DNA of 64,000 bases from positions 23,447 through 87,446 of the forward strand of contig CAYGOT010000013.1 of the NCBI GenBank assembly GCA_964351595.1. The letters are read 5' to 3'. Below are positions 25,901-34,640 of this stretch, piece by piece. How positions within the stretch are numbered: position 1 is the first letter of the stretch; each line of letters opens with the position of its first letter. Below the pieces are notes generated by a model, which saw only the letters and a list, made by a program, of their open reading frames with translations, was not told the origin of the DNA and ran no database searches. A program made the position numbers and the translations under genes. The DNA comes from UBA6059 sp964351595 (lineage in GTDB: Bacteria > Bacteroidota > Bacteroidia > Cytophagales > Cyclobacteriaceae).

Positions 25901-28900
25901 ATGCGCAATAAAGGCGGTGTGGTGTTTTTGACGATAGTCATTTCACTACTATGTATTTACTATTTATCATTCACGTTTGTGTCTCAAGGCATCCAGAAGG
26001 ACGCCACGGAGTACTCTCGCGATAGCAATGGCAACTTAGAGTATGCCAAAAGACAACAGTACCTCGATTCGATCTGGCGCACGCCGGTTTACAACCTTTT
26101 CGGGGTAGACTATACTTATCAGGATATCAAGGAAACAGAGTTGAACCTTGGTCTTGACCTTCAAGGTGGTATGCACGTGACCTTAGAGGTGTCGCCTATT
26201 GACATCATCAAGGGCCTATCGGGAAATAATCAGGATGCTGATTTTCTCAAGTCTTTGGAGGATGCTCAGAATGCAATCCGAGGTACGCAGCTCAATTTCG
26301 TAGACGAATTTTATGCAGCATTTCAGCGAAATGCCGGTAACAAGAGTTTAGCAAGCATTTTCGCCACAGCCTCCAATCGCGGAAGAATCAGTTTTGACTC
26401 CTCAGACGATGTGGTTTTGGATGTGATCAATACGGAAGTAGAGAGTGCGATTGATCGCTCGTTCAACATTCTTAGGACCAGAATTGACCGCTTCGGTACT
26501 TCTCAGCCAAACATCCAGCGCCTACAAGGTACAGGCCGAATCCAGGTGGAACTTCCTGGTGTTGACAATCCTGAGCGAGTCAGAAAGCTGCTCCAGGGTG
26601 TTGCAAAGCTTGAGTTCTGGGAAGTAAATGAAATCAATGAAACGGGCCAGACGCTTCAGGCGATGAATGATGTCTATGTTGCTCAGCAGCAGGCAGCAGG
26701 TGGTGATCTCGATCTGGATGTCAGCAGTACGGATGATGCTACTACGGCCGACCTGAGCGATCTTCTTAGTGAAGACGAGCCTGCTGAGACTGATGCCGAG
26801 GCAGATACCTCCGATCTCGCAGGTGATCTTGCTGACGGGGAATCTGATCTGGATGAAGACCTTAATTCGACTGTTTCGCCATTATTTACGAAGATGCAGC
26901 AGGCTTATGGTATGGTCTATGACACCCGTGACACAGCTCAGATCAACAGGATTCTTCAGAACCCTGAGGTACAGGCGGTCATTCCTCCTACTATCAAGTT
27001 CTTATGGGCAGTGAAGCCCCTGGAGCTTGAAAATGACCTTTCTAACAATGAACTTCTTGAGCTATATGCGATCAGGATGTCAAGGGGTGGTCGCGCACCA
27101 TTGACAGGTGAGGTGATCACCGATGCACGTCAGGATCTTGATCAGTCTACCCGACCATCGATCAGCATGCAGATGAATGCCGAAGGAGCTAAGAAATGGA
27201 AGAGGATGACTTCTGAAAATATTGGCAAGCGCATCGCGATTGTACTTGACAACTATGTGTACTCTGCACCAATGGTACAGGGCGAGATACCCAATGGCAA
27301 CTCTCAGATCACCGGAAATTTCACGCTTGATGAAGCTAAGGATTTAGCTAATATTTTAAAAGCAGGTACTTTGCCAGCCCCTACGACTATCGTGGAGGAC
27401 GTAGTGATAGGACCAACACTTGGTAAGGTCGCTCAGAATCAAGGTATCACTTCAATTCTTGCTGGTCTCTCCATTGTTATTGTGTTTATGGCGATCTACT
27501 ATTCTGGAGGTGGATTGATTGCCGTTGTGGCGCTCTTCTTCAACGTATTCTTTATCCTCGGCATCCTGGCCCAGCTAGCGGCTGCATTGACCCTACCGGG
27601 AATAGCCGGTATCGTCTTAACCATAGGTATGTCGATTGATGCCAATGTACTGATTTTTGAGAGGATCAAAGAAGAAATCAGAAATGGGGCAGGCTTAAGA
27701 CAAGCTATCTCTGCTGGTTATGATAAGGCTTATAGTTCCATTATAGATGCGAACGTCACTACCCTATTGACAGGTATTATCCTTTATGCGTTGGGTCAGG
27801 GTCCTGTGAAGGGCTTTGCGGTTACGTTGATCATTGGTATCATCTGCTCATTCTTCTCAGCAGTGTTTATTACTCGTGTAATTGTAGAGGCTTTCGTCAA
27901 GAAGGGTGACCAAAGTAAGCTGAGCTTTTCTCTACCTTTCACGGCCAACCTATTTACCAATATCAATAAGAACTTTATTGGTAAGAGAAAGATGGCTTAC
28001 ATCTTCTCAGGGACTTTCATTACGGTAGGTATTGTAGCCATGATTGTAAACGGCCTTGTATTTGGCGTTGATTTTACCGGTGGCCGATCTTATGTGGTGA
28101 GCTTCAATGATCCCGTGGTGCCTTCAGAAATGAGAGCCGCGCTAAGCACAGCTTTCGATGGTAAGGGTGTGGAAGTAAAGACTTTCGGAGCTAACAACAC
28201 TGTTAAGATAACGACTTCATTTATGATCAATGATGAGTCTGATGAAGCAGATGCGGATGTGAGAGCTGCATTGATCTCAGGACTTGAAGACTATTCAGGA
28301 TTGACTTATACACCTGATGATACCAATGTTAATGAGTCTAATTTTGCGATAGCAAGCTCCTCCAAAGTAGGTGCGACGATCGCCGATGATATCAAAAACT
28401 CATCTTATCAATCCGGGGTACTTGCTCTGATAGCTATCTTCCTTTACATCCTGGTAAGGTTTAGAAAGTGGCAGTTCAGTTTGGGTGCGGTTGTGGCGCT
28501 GTTCCATGATACACTATTCGTGCTGTCGGCTTTTGCGATCGTCGGATTGTTCGGTATCACTTATGAGATAGACCAGGTGTTCATCGCTTCGATTTTGTCG
28601 ATTATTGGTTATTCGATCAACGATACCGTGGTTGTATTTGACCGTGTGCGTGAAAACATGGCATTGAAAGCGGGATCGGATAAACTCACAGTCTTCAACG
28701 AGGCTTTGAACAAGACGTTAAATCGAACGGTGATCACTTCTGTGACTACATTGATTGTGGTTGTGGTGTTGTTCGCCTTTGGTGGCCCCTCACTTCAGGG
28801 CTTCTCTTTTGCCTTCATCGTGGGTATTTTGATCGGTACCTATTCATCTATATTCATTGCGACTCCTATCGTAATTGACTTGGATACTCAGGTAGCCAAA

Positions 28901-28921
28901 AGAACAAAAGCTGTGGCTTAA
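25901..28921 (+). CDS. secDF: protein translocase subunit SecDF (fused)
   Basis: Accessory motor of the Sec translocon that uses the proton gradient to pull proteins out on the periplasmic side. SecD and SecF are fused into 1006 residues, as is common in Bacteroidota. SecD half: LNLGLDLQGGMHVTLEV (81-97), the substrate-binding periplasmic head, and six helices ending with TIGMSIDANVLIFERIKEE. SecF half: VFGVDFTGGRSYVV, then SIIGYSINDTVVVFDRVREN. An acidic low-complexity segment, residues 269-325, with about 22 Asp/Glu, is inserted in the SecD periplasmic part. Followed at once by a strong terminator. Confidence 0.96.
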   Translation: MRNKGGVVFLTIVISLLCIYYLSFTFVSQGIQKDATEYSRDSNGNLEYAKRQQYLDSIWRTPVYNLFGVDYTYQDIKETELNLGLDLQGGMHVTLEVSPIDIIKGLSGNNQDADFLKSLEDAQNAIRGTQLNFVDEFYAAFQRNAGNKSLASIFATASNRGRISFDSSDDVVLDVINTEVESAIDRSFNILRTRIDRFGTSQPNIQRLQGTGRIQVELPGVDNPERVRKLLQGVAKLEFWEVNEINETGQTLQAMNDVYVAQQQAAGGDLDLDVSSTDDATTADLSDLLSEDEPAETDAEADTSDLAGDLADGESDLDEDLNSTVSPLFTKMQQAYGMVYDTRDTAQINRILQNPEVQAVIPPTIKFLWAVKPLELENDLSNNELLELYAIRMSRGGRAPLTGEVITDARQDLDQSTRPSISMQMNAEGAKKWKRMTSENIGKRIAIVLDNYVYSAPMVQGEIPNGNSQITGNFTLDEAKDLANILKAGTLPAPTTIVEDVVIGPTLGKVAQNQGITSILAGLSIVIVFMAIYYSGGGLIAVVALFFNVFFILGILAQLAAALTLPGIAGIVLTIGMSIDANVLIFERIKEEIRNGAGLRQAISAGYDKAYSSIIDANVTTLLTGIILYALGQGPVKGFAVTLIIGIICSFFSAVFITRVIVEAFVKKGDQSKLSFSLPFTANLFTNINKNFIGKRKMAYIFSGTFITVGIVAMIVNGLVFGVDFTGGRSYVVSFNDPVVPSEMRAALSTAFDGKGVEVKTFGANNTVKITTSFMINDESDEADADVRAALISGLEDYSGLTYTPDDTNVNESNFAIASSSKVGATIADDIKNSSYQSGVLALIAIFLYILVRFRKWQFSLGAVVALFHDTLFVLSAFAIVGLFGITYEIDQVFIASILSIIGYSINDTVVVFDRVRENMALKAGSDKLTVFNEALNKTLNRTVITSVTTLIVVVVLFAFGGPSLQGFSFAFIVGILIGTYSSIFIATPIVIDLDTQVAKRTKAVA

Positions 28922-28942
28922 GTCGAATAGACTTAAAGACAA

Positions 28943-28983
28943 AAGCCCCTCGACTGCACAGCGGTCGAGGGGCTTCTTTTTTT
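28943..28983 (+). terminator. strong intrinsic terminator after secDF
   Basis: Perfect 12-base stem AAGCCCCTCGAC (28943-28954) with GTCGAGGGGCTT (28964-28975), 9-base loop, then CTTTTTTT. Starts 22 bases after the secDF stop. Confidence 0.93.
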
Positions 28984-29044
28984 GATCTTACAAGAAATCA
29001 TTTGGGAGAATAACAGATAGACAGATGCATTTGCAAATAAACTG

Positions 29045-29052
29045 TATTTTTG
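29045..29052 (+). promoter_or_regulatory. candidate -7 box for the gene at 29080
   Basis: TATTTTTG matches TAnnTTTG, 27 bases before the ATG at 29080. A TTG at 29031-29033 is too close to serve as -33. Confidence 0.4.
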
Positions 29053-29079
29053 CAGGCATACGGTAGCACAAAAAACTCC

Positions 29080-29865
29080 ATGAGTACAGAACAACCCGGT
29101 CCTATCAATTTGTTGTACAACCTCCTGTTCACGGCGGCCATCTGTCTGGTATTGTATCTCATACCTCAGCCCGCTGATCATGAGAATATGATTGTATTTG
29201 AGCTATCGAGAAATCCTAAAAAGGTAGAAGCTCGAAAGACGGCCTATGCGGACAAGGATGAGGCATCTCACAAGGAGGAATCTTCAAAGTCTGAAATTAA
29301 TGAAGCTGCTAATGATGAGCTACAGCCAGAGCCGGAGGAGATCGAGCGGGAGCACGCTGAAGAATTAATTGAGGAGGGTAAATCCAGTCGCAAGATCGTA
29401 TCTGATGGTTTTGGAACAAGCAGTTTTTCTGCAGTTGAAGCGAACAACGCGCTCACTGATGTAGAATATTTCCGCGAGTTTAGCCGTATCTACAAGGAGC
29501 AAAAGCTAAAAGGCGTACAACCCGAATCACGTACCGATGTAGTGATTCGCTACTATCAGAAGGAGAAAGATGGAGATAAAATATTCCGCCTGCGCGCACT
29601 TGGTTTTTACATCCATGAGCGCCCGACTAGCGAAAAATTTGATCAGTATGCCTCCAATGCTATCTACTATGGTGACAAGGTATCGCTGGAGGATATCAAG
29701 ATGGTGGCCTATACATTGATGCGTCAGGGAGTAGATATCAAGACCATTGAGCCATCACAGTTTTTTAGTGACTGGAAGGCGCACTCAATCGAGATCGGTG
29801 CTGATGACACCATGCAGGATGCGCCATCACTGACGCTAGGTGATATTAGAAGCCTACGCTTCTAA
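29080..29865 (+). CDS. membrane-anchored protein with acidic coiled region, unknown
   Basis: Not recognised. From the ATG at 29080 it has 261 residues: a single hydrophobic helix near the N-terminus (LLYNLLFTAAICLVLYLI), a long charged stretch rich in Glu, Lys and Ser (about residues 50-115) likely flexible or coiled, and a folded C-terminal part with VVIRYYQKEKDGDKIFRLRALGFYIHERP-type sequence, ending in LGDIRSLRF. It is a lone gene between two terminator-like boundaries. The C-terminal portion may bind a ligand or partner, but nothing concrete is visible. Confidence 0.65.
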   Translation: MSTEQPGPINLLYNLLFTAAICLVLYLIPQPADHENMIVFELSRNPKKVEARKTAYADKDEASHKEESSKSEINEAANDELQPEPEEIEREHAEELIEEGKSSRKIVSDGFGTSSFSAVEANNALTDVEYFREFSRIYKEQKLKGVQPESRTDVVIRYYQKEKDGDKIFRLRALGFYIHERPTSEKFDQYASNAIYYGDKVSLEDIKMVAYTLMRQGVDIKTIEPSQFFSDWKAHSIEIGADDTMQDAPSLTLGDIRSLRF

Positions 29866-29916
29866 GGAGGCTTTTCCAATCCCATTGACACTTAGAAGTA
29901 GGATTTCTCTGGCAGA

Positions 29917-30333
29917 CTAGCCGGCGGTAATGGAGTCATAGATTTGCACCTTGGTCCACAGGTGCTGCGTATCCGCAATAAACTTCTTATGTATTGGATG
30001 CTCCTGATAGATGTCGTGAGCGGCTTTATCATCAAAGGTGACGATCAAGGCAAATGTATAGCTGTTGTCGACTACATCTCTAGGCGTGTTGGCAGGTACC
30101 CCAATGTGATAGGTGCGTATCACATCCACTGTATCTAAAAATGTCTTGAGATTCTCGGCGAAAATCGAATTGTCGTTTGTGCTGTCGGGATTCTTCATCC
30201 AGAAGTAGACCGTATGTACAAAATCGCCACCTAAGGTATTGACCTGTGATTTTGAAAAGGAAGAAAGTCCCAGCCATCCGGCCAGACCAAGCGCTGATTT
30301 CTTCACAAATGATCGACGTTGTGTCTCTTTCAT
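29917..30333 (-). CDS. Tat-exported Dabb (stress-responsive barrel) protein
   Basis: A 138-residue protein with a twin-arginine signal (TQRRSFVKKSALGLAG) followed by a dimeric alpha/beta barrel (Dabb) domain: FVHTVYFWMKN, NLKTFLDTVDVIRTYHIG, YTFALIVTFDDKAAHDIY and HKKFIADTQHLW. Start chosen at the ATG at 30333 because it gives the Tat signal at once. Dabb proteins are small, often of unknown role; plant relatives make polyketide cyclases. Export by Tat suggests folding with a ligand in the cytosol, but this is inference. Ahead of it lies the MFS pump on the same strand. Confidence 0.85.
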   Translation of the reverse strand: MKETQRRSFVKKSALGLAGWLGLSSFSKSQVNTLGGDFVHTVYFWMKNPDSTNDNSIFAENLKTFLDTVDVIRTYHIGVPANTPRDVVDNSYTFALIVTFDDKAAHDIYQEHPIHKKFIADTQHLWTKVQIYDSITAG

Positions 30334-30402
30334 AGGCTTCAGTTTATGACGGAAGATAAGAAATTTGCGGGGTTTTAAGAGAGGCACTTGTGAAGGGCTG
30401 TT

Positions 30403-31620
30403 CTATGAGTTGCCTACAGCATCGAGCGATTTTTTCGCTAGAATGATACTTATCACAATCAGCACAGCACTCATCAGAAAAGGAGCCCCTGGGAAATGTA
30501 CTCCTGCGGTTCCATCTGTAAACCAGGCAAAGAGATTGGTCATCAAAGGAGGCCCGACAATACTCGTGACACTGATCACACTGGTCAAGGCACCCTGCAA
30601 TTCTCCCTGGGCATTAGAAGGAACCTGTCCTGTCATAATTCCCTGGAGTGATGGACCTGCAAAGCCTCCCAAAGCGTAAGGCACCATAAACGCAAACATC
30701 ATCCACCCCTGGTTGGCAAAGGCAAACAGTATAAAGCCGAGAACGTAGAAGGAGAGCCCAAGGTAGACACCTCGCCTTTGACCGATCTTCGGTATGACGA
30801 CCCTGATTAGACCCCCTTGTACGATAGCTACCATCAGTCCAACAAATCCTAGTGAGTATCCGACCATGGCTTCATCCCATTCAAATTTGGCGATGGTGTA
30901 ATAAGTCCAGGTGCTTTGGGTGGAGTGCGCCGCGATATAGATTAACATCAGCGTTGCGACGAGCCCGAGAATGACCGGGTACAGTCGCAGTTGCTTTAAA
31001 GTTCCTACAGGATTAGCCCGCTTCCAGCTAAAGGGTCTTCTATTCTCCTTGGGCAATGATTCCGGTAGGATAAAATAGCCATAGAGCCAATTGACCAGCG
31101 TAAGCCCGGCAGCAGCAAAGAAGGGTATCCGAGATCCGAATTGACCCAATACACCGCCGATGACCGGGCCTATGATAAAGCCAATACCAAAGGCCGCACC
31201 CAGCAAGCCAAAGTTTTGAGCACGTTTCTCCGGCGTGCTGACATCAGCGATGTAGGCAGAGGCCGTCGTGAAGCTCGCTCCTGTGATACCTGCAATCATT
31301 CGTGCTGCGAAAAGCCAGGTGATCGTAGGAGCAAATGCCACCACCAAATAATCTATACCAAACCCGAATAGGGAAAGAAGAATCACTGGCCTACGGCCAT
31401 ACTGATCACTGAGTCCCCCAAGAATTGGCGCAAAGAAGAACTGGATCATGGCATAGGAAAACATGAGCCATCCGCCATACTGGGCAGCAGCAGCGATACC
31501 CTCTCCGGTCAACTCTGATATGAGTGCGGGGATTACTGGTATGATAATACCGAATCCGATGACGTCAATCAGTAGCGTAATAAAGATAAATATGAGCGCG
31601 CCGCTTTTGGGCTTATTCAT
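30403..31620 (-). CDS. MFS efflux transporter, TetA/TCR-like
   Basis: Major facilitator with twelve predicted helices, 405 residues. It has MFS motif A, GGLSDQYGRRPVILLSLFG, between helices two and three, and the drug:H+ antiporter-like motif C region GAAFGIGFIIGPVIGGVLG. The overall wording is that of the TCR/Tet family of Bacteroidota annotated as tetracycline resistance-like transporters. Many members do not carry tetracycline resistance, so the substrate should be left open. It ends 70 bases before the Dabb gene on the same strand. Confidence 0.88.
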   Translation of the reverse strand: MNKPKSGALIFIFITLLIDVIGFGIIIPVIPALISELTGEGIAAAAQYGGWLMFSYAMIQFFFAPILGGLSDQYGRRPVILLSLFGFGIDYLVVAFAPTITWLFAARMIAGITGASFTTASAYIADVSTPEKRAQNFGLLGAAFGIGFIIGPVIGGVLGQFGSRIPFFAAAGLTLVNWLYGYFILPESLPKENRRPFSWKRANPVGTLKQLRLYPVILGLVATLMLIYIAAHSTQSTWTYYTIAKFEWDEAMVGYSLGFVGLMVAIVQGGLIRVVIPKIGQRRGVYLGLSFYVLGFILFAFANQGWMMFAFMVPYALGGFAGPSLQGIMTGQVPSNAQGELQGALTSVISVTSIVGPPLMTNLFAWFTDGTAGVHFPGAPFLMSAVLIVISIILAKKSLDAVGNS

Positions 31621-31809
31621 GCTTCAGATTTTGCCGCAAGATAGGTTGTTTGATTAAGCAAATAACCCAAGTACCAAATCTCTATTGCTGAATCAGAACA
31701 AGACCAAAATCCTGATTAGAATTAGCCAAGATATTACTGTTCGCTGATGGTGATCAGTTGTTGACTCTACAATGTGTAGTACTATCGTACTGGCATTAAA
31801 GCACAACAG

Positions 31810-32316
31810 ATGGACACAATTCAATACTCCAAAGGCCAATCATGGAGTCTAATCCTTTTAAGGATTCTGATTGGCTGGCATTTCCTCTACGAGGGCATTA
31901 TCAAACTTTACAATCCTTCATGGACCGCCAAAGGCTACCTCTACAGTTCCCAGGGCCCGTTCAAAGATGTTTTTACCTGGCTGGCAGGTGACACGACCAT
32001 TGTGGCGGTGGATATGCTTAATATCCTCGTCCTCACCTCGGTTGGACTTCTATTGATATTAGGTCTTTATACGCGGCTTTCAGCGTTGGCCGGGATCGGG
32101 CTGCTACTGCTCTACTATTTATCCCATCCGGCATTCCCCGGTTTGCCTCAAGGTCCTGCGGAAGGCAGCTATTGGATTATCAACAAAAACCTAATAGAGA
32201 TGATGGCGCTCTTCGTGCTTTATCATTTTCCCACGAGTCATATTTTCGGACTCAATATGTTATTTAAGAAGAGGGCTGAAGCCTCTGATACTACCTCTCA
32301 ATCCCTACAATCATGA
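31810..32316 (+). CDS. DoxX-family membrane protein
   Basis: A 168-residue membrane protein with four hydrophobic segments and the DoxX patterns LILLRILIGWHFLYEGIIKL, LLLILGLYTRLSALAGIGLL and a closing NKNLIEMMALFVLYHF. DoxX proteins are thought to interact with quinone or redox partners in the membrane; exact activity is unsettled. The stop overlaps the start of a Tat-exported Gfo/Idh/MocA oxidoreductase by four bases, so the two should be made together, which supports a redox role in the envelope. Confidence 0.87.
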   Translation: MDTIQYSKGQSWSLILLRILIGWHFLYEGIIKLYNPSWTAKGYLYSSQGPFKDVFTWLAGDTTIVAVDMLNILVLTSVGLLLILGLYTRLSALAGIGLLLLYYLSHPAFPGLPQGPAEGSYWIINKNLIEMMALFVLYHFPTSHIFGLNMLFKKRAEASDTTSQSLQS

Positions 32317-33929
32317 GCGAAGAAAAAAATCAAAATAGCGGTTGGTCCAGGAGAGACATGCTCAAAGGCCTGGGAGGCATTCCCATTGTGGGGTCAGTCT
32401 GGTGGGCTGGCGCCAGCTATGCAGGAGAGCTCAAACGTGAAAAACAGTCAATACTTGAGACGCTCAATATCAATGCCTCTCCACCACCACCGACCGGCGA
32501 TATGTCCGGTGATCCGGTACGGATCGGCATCATAGGCTTTGGAGGTAGGGGCAAGGATCTTTGTCGCGCCACTGGCTTTGCTACGGATACCTGGATTGCC
32601 GATATGGAACAGCGCCTGGCTGAAAATCCTAGTGATACGCGACTCAAGGACTTCATGGCTCAGGAAAACCTTAATGTCAAGATGACTGCTGTTTGCGATG
32701 TTTTTGATGTGAATGCCCAGGAGGCATTATCAAGCTTCAACCGAGAAGACAACACAATCAAACGCTACCGTACTTACGATGAGTTACTCAATAGTGGTGA
32801 TGTGGACGCAGTGATCATCGCCACACCAGACCACTGGCATGCGCCAATATCCATTGCTGCTGCTGAGGCGGGCGTGCATGTGTATGTAGAGAAACCTATG
32901 ACTCACAATATCGCTGAGACTTATGCTTTGCGAGAGGCGATTGAGCGCTCAGGCATAGTATTTACGGTAGGGCATCAGCACCGTCAGACCCAGAGCTTTT
33001 TGACGGCTCAGGATGTCATCAAAAAGAACATCCTCGGCCATGTGTCACTCATCCAGGTCAATACCAATCGCAATGATGATAATGGGGCCTGGCAATACAA
33101 CATTCATGAAAAGGCCAGCCCTCAGACCATCGATTGGAATCAGTTCATTGGGAATGCTGACATGGTGCCTTTCAACAAGGAGCATTTTTTCCGCTGGCGC
33201 AAGTGGTGGGCGTATGGTTCTGGGCTATCGGGAGACCTCATGACGCACGATTATGACAGGATCAACTGCGTTCTCCAGATGGGAATACCGAAGAGCGTAG
33301 TGGCCTCTGGTGGTATTTACACCCACCGTGATGGTCGCAATGTGCCTGATGTAATGCAGGTAAACATGGATTTTCCGGATTTCTCTACCGGCTCCAGTCA
33401 GGAGCAGGGAAAGGAAAAAGGCATGACGCTGGTCTATAGTGCCACCCTGGGCAATCAGTTTGATCGCACCTCACTGCTCATGGGGCATGACGCCAGCATG
33501 GAGCTCGGCAACAGGTTGACCATCTATGCGGATGCACGATCTACGAGATACGCTGAGATGCTGGAGGCAAAGAAGATGGATCCTAACGTGCCCATCTATC
33601 AATATGATCCGGCAGCCGATGGCGTAGATGCGGTCACTTCTGCTACCGCAAAATATTTTGCCAACAAGGGCTTGCTCTGGACTTACCGTGATGGCAAACG
33701 CGTCGACTCTACCTTCTTACACATCCGAGAATGGCTGAGTTGTATCCGCAATGGCGGTACACCTAGCTGTGGCATCAAGGAAGGCTTTGAAGAAGCGATC
33801 ACCGCCCATATGGGAGGCTTGTCTTACAAACTCGGCAGAAGGATAGACTGGGATGGAGAACAGATCGTACCTATTGAGGGGTATGATCTTGATGAGGTTT
33901 TGCTGTCCAACACGGAAAAGATTGTCTGA
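32313..33929 (+). CDS. Tat-exported Gfo/Idh/MocA-family oxidoreductase
   Basis: NAD(P)-dependent sugar or inositol dehydrogenase-like enzyme of 538 residues. The N-terminus carries a twin-arginine signal (WSRRDMLKGLGGIPIVG); the Rossmann fold follows with IGIIGFGGRGKDLC near residue 70, then AVIIATPDHWHAPI and the catalytic-lysine motif YVEKPMTHN. The C-terminal part is the longer alpha/beta substrate domain seen in Bacteroidota members acting on sugars, including glycosidases that use tightly bound NAD. Since it is exported folded with cofactor, the Tat route fits. Substrate unknown. Coupled to the DoxX gene. Confidence 0.9.
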   Translation: MSEEKNQNSGWSRRDMLKGLGGIPIVGSVWWAGASYAGELKREKQSILETLNINASPPPPTGDMSGDPVRIGIIGFGGRGKDLCRATGFATDTWIADMEQRLAENPSDTRLKDFMAQENLNVKMTAVCDVFDVNAQEALSSFNREDNTIKRYRTYDELLNSGDVDAVIIATPDHWHAPISIAAAEAGVHVYVEKPMTHNIAETYALREAIERSGIVFTVGHQHRQTQSFLTAQDVIKKNILGHVSLIQVNTNRNDDNGAWQYNIHEKASPQTIDWNQFIGNADMVPFNKEHFFRWRKWWAYGSGLSGDLMTHDYDRINCVLQMGIPKSVVASGGIYTHRDGRNVPDVMQVNMDFPDFSTGSSQEQGKEKGMTLVYSATLGNQFDRTSLLMGHDASMELGNRLTIYADARSTRYAEMLEAKKMDPNVPIYQYDPAADGVDAVTSATAKYFANKGLLWTYRDGKRVDSTFLHIREWLSCIRNGGTPSCGIKEGFEEAITAHMGGLSYKLGRRIDWDGEQIVPIEGYDLDEVLLSNTEKIV

Positions 33930-34032
33930 CGAGTCAAAGCGGCTTATTTGGTCTTAACAGGCCAATATCAGTTGAAAATGAAAAGCATATTGGCATGAAT
34001 ATCTGATTGATAATTAGTTATATATTCGCGGC

Positions 34033-34626
34033 ATGAATGCAAATCTGGGGGAATGGCTTGGTATGGATGCCGATATTTTTCAATTTGTGGTGCTCCCACT
34101 GCTTATATTTTTAGCACGGATATTAGATGTGTCAGTCAACACGCTACGCATCATTTTCATGCTTCACGGCAACAAATTGTTGGCACCAATCCTCGGATTC
34201 TTTGAAGCTCTCATTTGGCTAATAGCGATAGGACAGATCTTTCAGAATATGGGTAGCGTTTTCACTTACCTGGCCTACGCTGGTGGCTTTGGTATGGGCG
34301 TATTGGTCGGTATGCTTATTGAGGAAAAACTGGCTATTGGAAAGGTCGTCATCAGGGTAATCACCCAGAAGCCCGATGATAACTTGATCAGCTACCTATC
34401 GGAAAAAGGGTTGAGGTACTCCAACTTAAAAGCCGACTCCAACACCGGTAAGGTTAACATACTTTTTACGGTCGTGAATAGAGATCATCTTAAGGCTACC
34501 CTGGATACGATCAGGAGATTCAACCCTCAGGCTTACTATACGGTAGAGGGGGTCAAAAAAGTGAGCGATGAGGATGTGGTCAGCCCTTCCATTTATGCCA
34601 AATCAACGAATGTCAATGGAATGTGA
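34033..34626 (+). CDS. UPF0316-type membrane protein (DUF5698/DUF2179)
   Basis: A 197-residue protein with three N-terminal membrane helices, including LLIFLARILDVSVNTLRIIF and GFFEALIWLIAIGQIF, and a cytosolic C-terminal DUF2179-like domain (VVIRVITQKPDDNLISYLSE, FTVVNRDHLKATLDTIRRF). This is the known UPF0316 layout; the soluble domain has a GlnB/ACT-like look and may bind a nucleotide. No function established. Ends 14 bases before the convergent TRAP permease gene. Confidence 0.88.
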   Translation: MNANLGEWLGMDADIFQFVVLPLLIFLARILDVSVNTLRIIFMLHGNKLLAPILGFFEALIWLIAIGQIFQNMGSVFTYLAYAGGFGMGVLVGMLIEEKLAIGKVVIRVITQKPDDNLISYLSEKGLRYSNLKADSNTGKVNILFTVVNRDHLKATLDTIRRFNPQAYYTVEGVKKVSDEDVVSPSIYAKSTNVNGM

Positions 34627-34640
34627 GGTTAGCGTTTGTC

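Noticed and set aside
31778..31791. Short hairpin AGTAC-TATC-GTACT before the DoxX gene
   Set aside because: Five-base stems of this kind are expected by chance; there is no other sign of regulation.
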